From contig NZ_KE384365.1 of the NCBI RefSeq assembly GCF_000425405.1, positions 205,594-269,593 on the forward strand: 64,000 bases of DNA, given 5' to 3'. A model generated the notes under the pieces. The model was given only the letters and a program-made list of their open reading frames with translations, had not been told where the DNA came from and ran no database searches. Numbering within the stretch: position 1 is the first letter of the stretch; each line of letters opens with the position of its first letter. Shown piece by piece: positions 8,390 to 18,223 of the stretch. The translations under genes and the position numbers were made by a program. This DNA comes from Ferrimonas kyonanensis DSM 18153 (lineage in GTDB: Bacteria; Pseudomonadota; Gammaproteobacteria; Enterobacterales; Shewanellaceae).

Positions 8390-10756
8390 TTAGCGAGACC
8401 AAACCCAATCGGTGATTTCCTTAGGATCCACACCGAACTCTTTGATGTAGTTGCGATGGTCAACCAGGCGCTGCAGCATGTCGGTAGTGATCTCGACGTG
8501 TTGAGCATCGGTGATCACGCCCTGCTGGAAGGCCTTGTACGCCATGTCGATCACCAGGTGGTAACGGGAAGTACCGTTACGAACACCCATATCGAATGGA
8601 GTGGTGGTGGAACCCTCTTCCACGTAGCCCTTAACGCGGCAACGCTGAATGCCTGGGTAGTTGAACAGCAACTTGTGGATGGTGTTCGGGTAGCCGTGGT
8701 AGTTGATGACCACACCCTTATCGGCGGTGAAGTACTCATCCAGCAGAGTCGGGTTCTGACCGTACTTCAGGCTACCGATGCCGTCCGAAGTCAGCTCGGA
8801 GATGTTCACGAAACGAATCTTCAGGGTAGGCAGCAGCTCACGAGTAATAACCAGAGCAGCCATACACTCCTGGGTCACGTAGTCACCGCAAGACGCCAGA
8901 ACCACATCCGGGTTTTCGTCAGAGGCGAAGTCCCAGGTCATGATGCCTTCGTCACACTGCTTCTTGGCTTCATCCAGAGTCAGCCACTGAGGCAGATCTT
9001 TCTTACCGGCCACAATCACGTTCAGCTTGTCGCGATCGTCAAACGCCTTCTCGGTGTAGCACAGGGTGCTGTTGCCGTCGGCAGGCAGGTATGCCGAGAT
9101 GATGGTCGGGTGCTTCTCCAGCATCGCGCCCAGCAGGGACGGGTTCTGGTGAGAGTAACCGTTGTGATCCTGACGCTCCAACAGCGAAGACAGTACCACG
9201 TTGCACGCCGGTACCGGCTTGCGGAACGGTACACCCTGAGAGGCGTACACGTACTTACAGTACTGGTCACACATAGAGGACACGACTTGCGCGAACGCTT
9301 CGTAGGTCGGGAACATGCCGTGACGGCCGGTCACGGTGTAGCCGTGCAGCATACCGAACAGCAGGTTCTCGGACAGCAGTTCCATGACGCGGCCATCGCG
9401 GCTCATGTCCTGGTCCCACTCTTTGATAGGCCACTGCCAGGCACGGCTGGTTTCTTCGAATACCGCCTGCAGCTGGTTGGAGTAGGTCTCATCCGGGGAG
9501 AAGATACGCAGGTTCTTCTGCTCGGCGTTGAGGCGGAAGGCATCACGCATCCACTGACCCATCTTCTGCATGGACACACCACGCTGACCACGAGGGGTCT
9601 CGGAGCCGTAGCTCAGGGCTTTCAGGTCAGGTTTGTTCAGCGGACGAACCACCTCACCACCGTAAGACAGAATCTGACGACCGATGCGCAGATCTTCACG
9701 TGGGATCAGGCCTTCGATTTCCGCGTCAAACTTGAGGGCGCCATCTTCGCCGATGCTGTACAGCTCGTCGAATTCGTAGCTGGCCAGCCACTCGTTCAGC
9801 ATGCTCAGATGCTTAGGATCTTTGGCGCAGTTGTTGATGATTACCTGGTGCGAGTCGCAGTTGCCTTCCAGCTTCTTGCCATCGGCTTCTTTGGTACCGG
9901 TCCAGCCTTTGGCAGTGCGCATGGCGATAACAGGCCAACGCGGCTTGCACACGTCTTCGCCGTTGCGAGCGCGGGTCTGAATGTCGGTGATGATCTCGTA
10001 GGCACGATCCATGGCATCGGCCATCTGCTCGTACACGTCCTGCTCTTTCTCGTCATCGACAAACAGCACTTCGTAGCCCAGGCCGGTGAACTCCATGCGA
10101 ATCTCTTCGTCGTCCATACGACCCAGACGGGTAGGACCGGAGATCTTGTAGCCGTTGATGTGCAGAATCGGCAGTACCGCACCGGAGCTCTTAGGATCGA
10201 TCAGGCGGTTGGCGTACCAGGAAGCCGCCAGAGGGCCGGTTTCGGACTCACCGTCACCCACCAGAACCACGTTGATCAGGTCTGGGTTATCCAGGGCGGC
10301 ACCGTAGCCGACAGCCAGGGAGTAACCCAGCTCACCACCTTCCAGAATCTGGCCAGGGGCTTCAGGGTTAGCGTGGGATGGGTAGCCGTAAGCGGCAGAG
10401 AACTTCTCACAAATCTGCTTCATGCCCGCTTCTTTGTACGGGATGGTGTCAGGGTAGAAGTGAGACAGGGAACCTTCGATAAACAGGTTGGCTTGTACGG
10501 CAGGGAAGCCGTGGCCAGGGCCGACCAGGTACAGGAATGGGCGGTTGTGTTTACAGATAAGACGGTTGATGTGGGCGTAAACAAACGCGATGCCCGGGCA
10601 GGTACCCCAGTGACCCAGCAGACGAGGCTTAATGTCGTCGTGTTGCAGGTCACGTTGAAGCAGAACGTTCTGCTTCAGGTAAATTTGTGCTACAGACAGA
10701 AAGTTGCTTGCGCGCACCAGTTTTTTTAGTGCACCAATTTCTTTCTTAGTTGCCAT
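8390..10756 (-). CDS. xfp: phosphoketolase (xylulose-5-P / fructose-6-P)
   Basis: Thiamine-diphosphate enzyme cleaving xylulose 5-phosphate (and often fructose 6-phosphate) with phosphate to acetyl phosphate plus glyceraldehyde 3-phosphate or erythrose 4-phosphate. The 788 aa length fits the family. The N-terminal half has LLGHWGTCPG, the phosphoketolase segment SHFYPDTIPYKEAGMKQI and the ThDP motif GDGESETGP. The C-terminal half has HNGYSHQNPSLL. A good ribosome binding site (AGGGAG) precedes the ATG. The gene lies between epd and transketolase, whose products or substrates it shares, and has its own terminator. No acetate kinase or phosphotransacetylase gene is nearby. Confidence 0.93.
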   Translation of the reverse strand: MATKKEIGALKKLVRASNFLSVAQIYLKQNVLLQRDLQHDDIKPRLLGHWGTCPGIAFVYAHINRLICKHNRPFLYLVGPGHGFPAVQANLFIEGSLSHFYPDTIPYKEAGMKQICEKFSAAYGYPSHANPEAPGQILEGGELGYSLAVGYGAALDNPDLINVVLVGDGESETGPLAASWYANRLIDPKSSGAVLPILHINGYKISGPTRLGRMDDEEIRMEFTGLGYEVLFVDDEKEQDVYEQMADAMDRAYEIITDIQTRARNGEDVCKPRWPVIAMRTAKGWTGTKEADGKKLEGNCDSHQVIINNCAKDPKHLSMLNEWLASYEFDELYSIGEDGALKFDAEIEGLIPREDLRIGRQILSYGGEVVRPLNKPDLKALSYGSETPRGQRGVSMQKMGQWMRDAFRLNAEQKNLRIFSPDETYSNQLQAVFEETSRAWQWPIKEWDQDMSRDGRVMELLSENLLFGMLHGYTVTGRHGMFPTYEAFAQVVSSMCDQYCKYVYASQGVPFRKPVPACNVVLSSLLERQDHNGYSHQNPSLLGAMLEKHPTIISAYLPADGNSTLCYTEKAFDDRDKLNVIVAGKKDLPQWLTLDEAKKQCDEGIMTWDFASDENPDVVLASCGDYVTQECMAALVITRELLPTLKIRFVNISELTSDGIGSLKYGQNPTLLDEYFTADKGVVINYHGYPNTIHKLLFNYPGIQRCRVKGYVEEGSTTTPFDMGVRNGTSRYHLVIDMAYKAFQQGVITDAQHVEITTDMLQRLVDHRNYIKEFGVDPKEITDWVWSR

Positions 10757-10949
10757 GTTTCGTTGCTCCCTTACAAGTGATGCTTAAAGTTACACCGACA
10801 AGCGGACGAATTTTGTGACACAGAGCATGCTTTTGTGAAATTAAATTACAAAACAAGCCAAAAATGTAGAGGACTTTGAATTTCAAGTTTGCTGAATAAG
10901 AGTAGCCCATCTGGTAAAGTTAGCGGGATTAGATTTGCGGACCTCAAAG

Positions 10950-11426
10950 ATGAAATACAGCGACTTCAGCCTCTACCCCTACCTATGGGTTTTCAAACGC
11001 GACGACATGGGCGTGGACCCCGTGGATATGGACCAGATCAAGCCGCTCACCCCCAGGGCGGCGGACGAGCTCTGGCAAGCGCAAATCAGTAAAAATGGCA
11101 ACCACTGCACCGACCTGAGAAAAGGCGACTGGGCCAAAAACCAGAACACCTGGACCACCGAGACCCGGTGGGACAGTGCCTTTGAGGCCGACGACCACGC
11201 CCTGCCCGAGGCGGTCGACGAGCAGCTGGAGTGGGATCCCAATACCGTGGTGTGGATCTGTTACGGCAGCGACCACGTGCTGGAAACCAACTGGCGGGTG
11301 TTCCGCCGCAACTGGAAGTGCTTCCTGTTTGCCGACGAAGCGGCGCTGGTGATCGGCAAGCGCCGCCAGCAGGCGCTGTTCTTTGTCGACGACACCCTGC
11401 TGCGCATCGGCAACCGCCCCAGCTAG
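10950..11426 (+). CDS. DUF2947 family protein
   Basis: A small soluble protein (158 aa) of unknown function. Its composition and phrases (YPYLWVFKRDDM, DQIKPLTP, VVWICYGSDHVLETNW, RRNWKCFLF) resemble the DUF2947 family, which I recall from Vibrio and Shewanella. No signal peptide, membrane segment or catalytic motif is apparent. The ATG was chosen because homologues begin near MKY; an in-frame TTG 15 nt upstream is the alternative. It is divergent from phosphoketolase and convergent with tkt, sharing a bidirectional terminator. Confidence 0.7.
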   Translation: MKYSDFSLYPYLWVFKRDDMGVDPVDMDQIKPLTPRAADELWQAQISKNGNHCTDLRKGDWAKNQNTWTTETRWDSAFEADDHALPEAVDEQLEWDPNTVVWICYGSDHVLETNWRVFRRNWKCFLFADEAALVIGKRRQQALFFVDDTLLRIGNRPS

Positions 11427-11448
11427 GACGCTGCCGACAGTCAGACAC

Positions 11449-11475
11449 AAAAAAACCGGCCGAGGCCGGTTTTTT
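11449..11475. terminator. bidirectional terminator DUF2947 / tkt
   Basis: A stem AAAAAACCGGCC / GGCCGGTTTTTT has A/T runs on both sides, so it can end the plus-strand DUF2947 transcript and the minus-strand tkt transcript. Confidence 0.88.
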
Positions 11476-11493
11476 CTTAGCTGACGCTCACCG

Positions 11494-13485
11494 TTACAGT
11501 GAGTTGGCCACCTCAACCACATTGGCGACGGTAAAGCCAAACATCTCAAACAGCTGATCCGCAGGCGCCGACTCACCAAAGGTGGTCATGCCCACAACCT
11601 TGCCGTTCAGGCCCACGTACTTGTACCAGTAGTCGGCGATGCCGGCTTCGATGGCCACTCGCTTGGTCACTGCCGCAGGCAGTACCGACTCTTTGTATTC
11701 GGCGCTCTGGGCTTCGAACACGTCGGTGGCCGGCAGCGACACCACCCGTACCGCTTTGCCCTGGGCTTCCAGTTCGGCGGCGGCGTTCATGGCCAGCTCC
11801 ACTTCGGAGCCAGTGGCAATCAGGATCAGCTCTGGCGCACCGGCGCTGTCCTTCAGCACGTAACCGCCCTTGGCGACATTGGCCAACTGCTCGGCATCGC
11901 GAGCCATCGGCGCCAGTCCCTGACGGGAGAACACCAACGCGGTCGGGCCATCTTTACGCTCGGCGGCGTGCTTCCAGGCGTAGGCGGACTCCACCGAGTC
12001 ACAAGGGCGCCAGGTGCTCAGGTTCGGGGTCAGACGCATGGAGGCAATCTGCTCAACCGGCTGGTGAGTCGGGCCATCTTCACCCAGACCGATGGAGTCG
12101 TGGGTGTAGACAAAGATGGAAGGCTGCTTCATCAGCGCCGCCATACGCACCGCGTTACGAGCGTACTCCATGAACATCAGGAAGGTGGCACCGTAAGGCT
12201 TGAAACCGCCGTGCAGGGTGACGCCGTTCATGATGGCACTCATGCCGAACTCGCGCACACCGTAGTGAACGTAGTTGCCGGAGGCGTCATCAGGGGTGAT
12301 GGACTTGGAACCACTCCAGATGGTCAGGTTGGACGGTGCCAGGTCGGCAGAGCCACCCAGGAATTCCGGCAGCATCGGGCCGAAGGCATTCAGGCAGTTC
12401 TGAGACGCTTTACGGGTCGCCACCTTGGTGGAGTTGGCCTGCAGGTCGGCGATGTACTCGGCCACCTTGGCATCCCAGTCGGCGGGCATGTCGCCGGCCA
12501 GGCGGCGCTTGAGCTCGGCGGCCAGCTCAGGGTGAGCGGCGGCGTAAGCGTCGAAACGGCTGTTCCAGTCGGACTCACGGGCACTGCCCACTTCGTTGGC
12601 ATCCCAGGCTTGCTTCACTTCGGCCGGAATCTCGAACGGCGCGTGTGGCCAGTTCAGGAACTCGCGGGCGGCGGCGATTTCGGCGTCGCCCAGAGGGGCA
12701 CCGTGGCAGTCGTGAGAACCGGACTTGTTTGGCGAACCAAAGCCGATGATGGTGCGGGTGCAGATCAGGGTCGGCTTGTCGCTTTCCGCCTTGGCCGCTT
12801 CGATGGCGGTCTTGATCTGCTCCGGGTTGTGACCGTCGACGTCACGAATCACGTGCCAGCCGTAGGCTTCGAAACGGGCAGCGGTGTCGTCGGTGAACCA
12901 GCCTTCCACTTCGCCGTCGATGGAGATGCCGTTGTCATCCCAGAACGCCACCAGCTTACCCAGCTTCAGGGTGCCAGCCAGGGAGCAGGCTTCGTGGGAG
13001 ATGCCTTCCATCAGGCAGCCGTCGCCCATGAACACGTAGGTGTGGTGATCGACGATGTCGTGACCGGTACGGTTAAACTGCGACGCCAGCACCTTTTCGG
13101 CCAGGGCCATGCCCACGCCGTTGGTGATGCCCTGACCCAGCGGGCCAGTGGTGGTCTCAACGCCAGGGGCATAACCGTACTCAGGGTGGCCCGGAGTCTT
13201 GGAGTGCAGCTGACGGAAGTTCTTCAGATCGTCGATGGACAGATCATAACCGCTGAGGTTCAGCAGAGAGTACAGCAGCATGGAGCCATGGCCATTGGAC
13301 AGCACGAAGCGGTCACGATCGGCCCATTCAGGGTTGCCTGGATTGTGCTTCAGAAAATCACGCCACAGTACTTCGGCAATGTCTGCCATCCCCATAGGGG
13401 CACCGGGGTGGCCGGAATTGGCTTTCTGTACAGCATCCATGGAGAGGGCACGGATAGCATTAGCTAGCTCTTTACGAGATGACAT
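11494..13485 (-). CDS. tkt: transketolase
   Basis: ThDP- and Mg-dependent enzyme of the pentose phosphate pathway moving two-carbon units between ketose and aldose phosphates. The 663 aa length is normal. Visible are the N-terminal [29 protein letters not shown], the ThDP/Mg motif MGDGCLMEG and, in the pyrimidine-binding domain, [22 protein letters not shown] lies upstream of the ATG. It is transcribed alone; the terminator upstream of it belongs to speA. Confidence 0.95.
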   Translation of the reverse strand: MSSRKELANAIRALSMDAVQKANSGHPGAPMGMADIAEVLWRDFLKHNPGNPEWADRDRFVLSNGHGSMLLYSLLNLSGYDLSIDDLKNFRQLHSKTPGHPEYGYAPGVETTTGPLGQGITNGVGMALAEKVLASQFNRTGHDIVDHHTYVFMGDGCLMEGISHEACSLAGTLKLGKLVAFWDDNGISIDGEVEGWFTDDTAARFEAYGWHVIRDVDGHNPEQIKTAIEAAKAESDKPTLICTRTIIGFGSPNKSGSHDCHGAPLGDAEIAAAREFLNWPHAPFEIPAEVKQAWDANEVGSARESDWNSRFDAYAAAHPELAAELKRRLAGDMPADWDAKVAEYIADLQANSTKVATRKASQNCLNAFGPMLPEFLGGSADLAPSNLTIWSGSKSITPDDASGNYVHYGVREFGMSAIMNGVTLHGGFKPYGATFLMFMEYARNAVRMAALMKQPSIFVYTHDSIGLGEDGPTHQPVEQIASMRLTPNLSTWRPCDSVESAYAWKHAAERKDGPTALVFSRQGLAPMARDAEQLANVAKGGYVLKDSAGAPELILIATGSEVELAMNAAAELEAQGKAVRVVSLPATDVFEAQSAEYKESVLPAAVTKRVAIEAGIADYWYKYVGLNGKVVGMTTFGESAPADQLFEMFGFTVANVVEVANSL

Positions 13486-13576
13486 CTTGGCTCCAACTTC
13501 TATCTAGGTGGTTATGCTCTGTAATTCTGGGGGCATATTTTCGCCATTTGTGACCGCCTTAGCAAATCATTCCCAT

Positions 13577-13601
13577 AAAAAAACGGCCTTTCGGCCGTTT
13601 A
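13577..13601 (-). terminator. intrinsic terminator of speA
   Basis: On the minus strand the stem ACGGCC / GGCCGT around an AAA loop is followed by a run of seven T residues, about 37 bp past the speA stop codon. Confidence 0.85.
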
Positions 13602-13637
13602 TAGTGCTATTTCAGCGAGTCACTCGAGCAAATTCAC

Positions 13638-15536
13638 TCAGGATTCCAGATAGGTATAGCCAATCAGCCCCTGTTCCAGCTCCATAAGCGCCTGCTCACG
13701 CACGTCCTCGGCAAGCCGACACTGCTCCAGTCGCTGCTGATAGCGGGTCAACATCCACTGGGGATCCAGGTTGACGTACTCCAGCACCTCATTGACCTGG
13801 GTGCCCTGCAGGTACTCCACCACCTCGGCATTGCCCTGCTCATCCAGTTTGATGTCCACCACGTCGGTATCGGCAAACAGGTTATGCATGTCCCCCAGGA
13901 TCTCCTGGTAGGCCCCCACCATGAAAAACGCCACGTGGTACGGGTGCTCGGCACTCCAGGTGGGCATCGGCAGAGTGGTTTCAATCCCCTGACCATCCAC
14001 ATACTGATCGATGGTGCCATCGGAATCACAGGTGATGTCCAGTATCACCGCCCGCCGGTCCGGCTTGGTGTCCAGCCCCGACAGCGGCAACACCGGAAAC
14101 ACCTGGTCGATACCCCAGGCATCCGGCAACGACTGAAACAGGGAAAAGTTAACGAAGAACTTATCCGCCAGCTTCTCGTTCAGCTCGTCGATGATCGGCC
14201 GGTGAGAGCGGTTCTTGGGCGACAACTCCCGCGACACCTGATAGCACACCTGCAGGTGCACCTGCTCCGCCCACGCCCGCTGGGACAGATCCAGCAGCCC
14301 GTAGTTGTACTTGGCGTGCACATCCGCCAGATCATTCACCGTATCGTGGTAAATCTCCCCCAGGGCCCGAGCATCGGTGTGCTCACGAACGTCCTCCAGG
14401 GTCTGCCACATGTTCTTCAGCACCAGCGGTGCGCCGGTACCCGGCGCTGGCAGCGTCTCCGGCTCATAGGCCTCGACCCCGATCACATCGGCAATCAGCA
14501 CCGCATGGTGCGCGGTCATGGCCCGGCCGGACTCGGAGATCAGCCTGGGGTGTGGCAGATGGTACTGGCGGCAGACGTCGCCGATGGCGTACACCACGTT
14601 GTTGGCGTACTCCTGCAGCGAGTAGTTCACCGAGCAGTTGCTCTGGCTGCGAGTTCCTTCGTAATCCACCCCGAGGCCGCCACCCACGTCCACCGTGGTG
14701 ATCGGCGCCCCCAGTTTGCGCAGCTCCATATAGAAGCGGCCGCACTCGGTCAGCCCCTTCTGAATGTCGCGAATGCTGGCAATCTGAGAGCCGAGATGGA
14801 AGTGCAGCAACTGCAGGCAATCGAGGCGATTGGCCTCACGCAGGGTCTCCACCAGCTTCAGAATCTGCGCCGCCGACAGGCCGAACTTGGACTTTTCGCC
14901 CCCGGACGCCTGCCACTTGCCCTTGCCCTGGGACGCCAGGCGGGCCCGCACCCCCAGCAGCGGAGTCACCCCCAGCTCGCGGGCTTCCTCCAGCACCAGC
15001 TTCAGCTCCGACATCTTCTCGATCACCAGGAACACCTGGTAACCCAACTGCTGTCCGCGCAAGGCCAGGCGCACGTATTCGCGGTCCTTGTAACCGTTAC
15101 AGACGATCACCTGGGCGCTGTCCTGGGCCATCGCCAGCACCGCCAGCAACTCCGGTTTGGAACCGGCTTCCAGCCCCAGAGACTGGCCACCACCGGCCAG
15201 CAGCCCCTGCACCACGGTGCGCTGCTGATTCACCTTGATCGGGTACACCGCCAGATAATGGCCCTGATAGCCATAATCGTCGATGGCGGTGGTAAAGGCA
15301 CTGCACAACCCCTGCACCTGGGAGTGCAGAATCTGCGGAAAACGCACCAGCATCGGCAACTGAGCGCCACGCTCCGTCGCCAGCTGCTCCGCCAATCGGG
15401 TCAGCGCTACCTTACACTCGGGTTCGGCGGGGTTGGGGCGCACCTCAACCTGTCCGTCGTCGTTTATCTGAAAATAACCACGCCCCCAATAGGGCACATT
15501 ATAAAGATGCTGCGCATCTTGGACGCTCCAGCTCAC
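13638..15536 (-). CDS. speA: biosynthetic arginine decarboxylase
   Basis: PLP enzyme making agmatine from arginine for putrescine and spermidine synthesis. The 632 aa length matches the family. The PLP lysine lies in YPIKVNQQ (near residue 80), followed by [23 protein letters not shown] and HFHLGSQ. The frame stays open upstream, but homology begins at [13 protein letters not shown] therefore chose the GTG at 15536, which has GGAG 8 nt upstream; no suitable ATG exists there. It starts 13 nt after the speE stop codon, forming a speE-speA operon, and ends before a terminator. Confidence 0.93.
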   Translation of the reverse strand: MSWSVQDAQHLYNVPYWGRGYFQINDDGQVEVRPNPAEPECKVALTRLAEQLATERGAQLPMLVRFPQILHSQVQGLCSAFTTAIDDYGYQGHYLAVYPIKVNQQRTVVQGLLAGGGQSLGLEAGSKPELLAVLAMAQDSAQVIVCNGYKDREYVRLALRGQQLGYQVFLVIEKMSELKLVLEEARELGVTPLLGVRARLASQGKGKWQASGGEKSKFGLSAAQILKLVETLREANRLDCLQLLHFHLGSQIASIRDIQKGLTECGRFYMELRKLGAPITTVDVGGGLGVDYEGTRSQSNCSVNYSLQEYANNVVYAIGDVCRQYHLPHPRLISESGRAMTAHHAVLIADVIGVEAYEPETLPAPGTGAPLVLKNMWQTLEDVREHTDARALGEIYHDTVNDLADVHAKYNYGLLDLSQRAWAEQVHLQVCYQVSRELSPKNRSHRPIIDELNEKLADKFFVNFSLFQSLPDAWGIDQVFPVLPLSGLDTKPDRRAVILDITCDSDGTIDQYVDGQGIETTLPMPTWSAEHPYHVAFFMVGAYQEILGDMHNLFADTDVVDIKLDEQGNAEVVEYLQGTQVNEVLEYVNLDPQWMLTRYQQRLEQCRLAEDVREQALMELEQGLIGYTYLES

Positions 15537-15549
15537 GGGCGCTCTCCAA

Positions 15550-16410
15550 CTAACTGACTTTAGCCAGACGGTCGACCAGGTATTGTGGCAGTGCAAAGCT
15601 GCCCACATGAATGGCCGGGTTGTAGTAACGGGTGTCGAGCTTCGCCGCCGCAAATCGCTGGCTCAGAACCTCCACATCCACCTGCCGGGCCGCGGCATTG
15701 TCGCTGGCCCAGGCAAAACTCATGGCGCCACCGATGTAGGTGGGCACCGCCGCCACGTAGAAGTGACGATCCGCAAAATAGGGCGCCAGGCGCTGGTAGG
15801 TGGTCTCGGCTTCGCCCTGTTGCATAAAGGGCACGCCGTTCTGAGCCACAAAAATGCCGCCTTCGGTCAGGCACTGCTTACAGCCTTTATAGAAATCGGA
15901 CTCAAACAATGCTTCGCCGGGACCGATGGGATCGGTGCAGTCGGAGATGATCACGTCGAACTGTTCCTGGCAGCCCAGCACGAACGCCTTGCCGTCATCG
16001 ATAACGATCTCCACCCGAGGATCGTCAAACGCGCCCTGGCTGTGGTTAGGCAGGTGCTGCTTGCACATCTCGATTACCGTATGATCGATCTCCACCTGCA
16101 CCACTCGCTCCACCGCCTGGTGTTTGATCACCTCGCGCAACATGCCGCCATCGCCGCCGCCGATGATCAGCACCTTCTTGGCACTGCCATGGGCCAGAAT
16201 CGGCACATGGGTCAGCATCTCGTGATAGATAAACTCATCGGCTTCGGTGGTCTGAATGATGCCGTCCAGCGCCATCACCCGACCAAAGCGTTCATTATCA
16301 AAGATGATCAACTCTTGGTGCTCAGTCGGCGCACGGAACAACACCGTGTCCATAGCAAACTGTTGGCCATACCCCGGGTACAGGGTCTCTAGGTATTGGG
16401 TGTCACTCAT
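15550..16410 (-). CDS. speE: spermidine synthase
   Basis: Transfers the aminopropyl group of decarboxylated SAM to putrescine. The 286 aa protein has the SAM-fold loop [14 protein letters not shown] (about residue 81), the acidic EIDHTVI and the catalytic region [15 protein letters not shown]. The start is the ATG before SDTQYLETL with GAGAG upstream; a longer in-frame leader looks non-coding. First gene of speE-speA. metK, which makes its SAM precursor, is divergent from it. Confidence 0.93.
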   Translation of the reverse strand: MSDTQYLETLYPGYGQQFAMDTVLFRAPTEHQELIIFDNERFGRVMALDGIIQTTEADEFIYHEMLTHVPILAHGSAKKVLIIGGGDGGMLREVIKHQAVERVVQVEIDHTVIEMCKQHLPNHSQGAFDDPRVEIVIDDGKAFVLGCQEQFDVIISDCTDPIGPGEALFESDFYKGCKQCLTEGGIFVAQNGVPFMQQGEAETTYQRLAPYFADRHFYVAAVPTYIGGAMSFAWASDNAAARQVDVEVLSQRFAAAKLDTRYYNPAIHVGSFALPQYLVDRLAKVS

Positions 16411-16961
16411 GACGCTCTCTCCGAACCAGATAACATCCATGCTCCCACGCCGGGGCACAGAAACAAAGACAGTGTAGATACAACAGAGGTGACGGGTCGC
16501 GAGCGGGCCGGAACAGGCCCTGAAACAGGGGAGATGATCATAGATGTATTCCTATCCTACGGGATGCCGCTTCAACGCCAATCAGGGTTGAGCGGCTTAC
16601 GCCACGAGAACCATAAAACCTCAGTCAGTTAATCGTAAGTATTGGGGCTGTTGCCACTGAGCGCTTTATACTCCCATTTTTCCATTTGCACCATACCCCG
16701 CCCGGCAATTTTTCCGGCCCTCATCGAGCCCCATCGAACCGGGCCACAACCCCGGCCAATTCGGCACAACTGGCAAGTTAAACTGACAAGCCCACCAAGA
16801 TTCGGCAAAAAATATGCTGTACTTCACTGGATTTTGAAATCCAAACACATAAAATAGCCGTCTAGATGTAGATGCGTCTAATGTTGCGAGCTTGAAACCA
16901 AGGCGTCGCAACGTCACTTTCCAGCATCTGCCCCCTGTTTCTAATTTGAGAGTTGATTGCC
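16411..16961. other. divergent regulatory region speE / metK
   Basis: This 551-bp gap separates divergent speE and metK, so it must carry both promoters. Tandem MetJ-box-like 8-mers lie 83-106 bp before the metK start. No riboswitch-like fold or small gene was recognised in the rest. The metK leader of about 80 nt after the boxes has no obvious hairpin. Confidence 0.55.
16856..16879 (+). promoter_or_regulatory. tandem MetJ box-like operator upstream of metK
   Basis: Three adjacent 8-mers read AGCCGTCT, AGATGTAG and ATGCGTCT. Against the MetJ consensus AGACGTCT they match at 7, 5 and 6 of 8 positions. Tandem, phase-exact 8-bp boxes upstream of metK are the classical architecture for repression by MetJ with SAM as corepressor. 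metJ itself is not in the window. Confidence 0.7.
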
Positions 16962-18116
16962 ATGGCACGTCACCTATTTACCTCAGAGTCTGTCTCTGAA
17001 GGCCATCCGGATAAAATCGCGGACCAGATCTCTGATGCCGTATTGGATGCCATCCTGGCTCAGGACGCCAAAGCGCGCGTCGCCTGCGAAACCTATGTTA
17101 AAACCGGCATGGTCATGGTGGGTGGCGAGATCACCACGTCTGCCTGGGTTGATATCGAAGAAGTGACCCGTCAGACCATCCGTGACATCGGCTACACCCA
17201 TTCCGATATGGGTTTCGACGCCAACTCCTGTGCGGTGCTGTCTGCCATCGGTAAACAGTCGCCAGACATCAACCAAGGTGTTGATAAAGCTGACCCACGT
17301 GAGCAGGGTGCCGGTGATCAGGGCCTGATGTTCGGCTACGCCAGCAACGAAACTGACGTACTGATGCCAGCGCCTATCACCTACTCTCACCGTCTGGTGA
17401 AGCGCCAGGCCGAAGTTCGCAAGAACGGCACTCTGCCTTGGTTGCGTCCTGACGCCAAATCCCAGGTGACCTTCGCCTACAACGCCGACGGCACTGTAGC
17501 TGGCATCGATGCCGTAGTACTGTCTACTCAGCACTGCGACAGCGTTTCCACTGCCGATCTGCGTGACGGGGTGATGGACACCATCATCAAGCCCGTTCTG
17601 CCTACCGAGTGGATCACCAAAGACACCAAGTTCCACATCAACCCAACCGGCCGTTTCGTTATCGGTGGCCCCATGGGTGACTGTGGCCTGACTGGTCGTA
17701 AGATCATCGTCGATACCTACGGCGGCATGGCGCGTCACGGTGGCGGTGCCTTCTCCGGTAAAGATCCATCCAAGGTAGACCGTTCTGCTGCTTACGCCAC
17801 TCGCTATGTGGCCAAGAACATCGTTGCCGCTGGCCTGGCCGATCGCTGCGAAATTCAGGTGTCCTACGCCATCGGTGTGGCAGAGCCCACCTCCATCAGC
17901 ATCGAAACCTTCGGCACTGGCAAGCTGCCAGAAGAGAAGCTGATCGAGCTGGTTCGTCGCCACTTCGACCTGCGCCCATACGGCCTGATCGAGATGCTGA
18001 AGCTGGAGCGTCCTATCTACGCGCCGACCGCAGCCTACGGTCACTTCGGCCGTGTCGAGTTCCCTTGGGAGCAAACCGACAAAGCGGAAGCCCTGCGCGC
18101 CGACGCCGGCCTGTAA
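16962..18116 (+). CDS. metK: S-adenosylmethionine synthetase
   Basis: Forms SAM from methionine and ATP. The 384 aa protein shows the N-terminal ATP motif [14 protein letters not shown], the hexapeptide GAGDQG within [12 protein letters not shown], and the P-loop-like [16 protein letters not shown]. The ATG in front of ARHLFTSE matches the family start; an in-frame TTG 9 nt upstream was rejected. It is preceded by tandem MetJ-like boxes and followed by an intrinsic terminator, so it is monocistronic. Confidence 0.96.
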   Translation: MARHLFTSESVSEGHPDKIADQISDAVLDAILAQDAKARVACETYVKTGMVMVGGEITTSAWVDIEEVTRQTIRDIGYTHSDMGFDANSCAVLSAIGKQSPDINQGVDKADPREQGAGDQGLMFGYASNETDVLMPAPITYSHRLVKRQAEVRKNGTLPWLRPDAKSQVTFAYNADGTVAGIDAVVLSTQHCDSVSTADLRDGVMDTIIKPVLPTEWITKDTKFHINPTGRFVIGGPMGDCGLTGRKIIVDTYGGMARHGGGAFSGKDPSKVDRSAAYATRYVAKNIVAAGLADRCEIQVSYAIGVAEPTSISIETFGTGKLPEEKLIELVRRHFDLRPYGLIEMLKLERPIYAPTAAYGHFGRVEFPWEQTDKAEALRADAGL

Positions 18117-18134
18117 TCCGCCCCGACAAACAAC

Positions 18135-18161
18135 AAGCCCCGGCCACAGCCGGGGCTTTTT
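18135..18161 (+). terminator. intrinsic terminator of metK
   Basis: A perfect 10-bp stem (AAGCCCCGGC / GCCGGGGCTT) with a CACA loop and trailing T residues, 18 bp after the metK stop codon. Confidence 0.9.
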
Positions 18162-18223
18162 CGTTTTCAGGGCAAACTAGGATACCCTTACTGCTCAGTT
18201 CTCACCCCGACACGGAGTCCCCA

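Noticed and set aside
8456-10729. Long plus-strand frame opposite the phosphoketolase gene
   Set aside because: It is the complement of a highly conserved enzyme. Its His/Val/Gln-rich composition is the usual shadow pattern, and it has no recognisable domain.
10811-10838. Canonical CRP site upstream of phosphoketolase
   Set aside because: TGTGA is present, but the opposing TCACA half is replaced by GCATGC, so it was kept only as a direct repeat.
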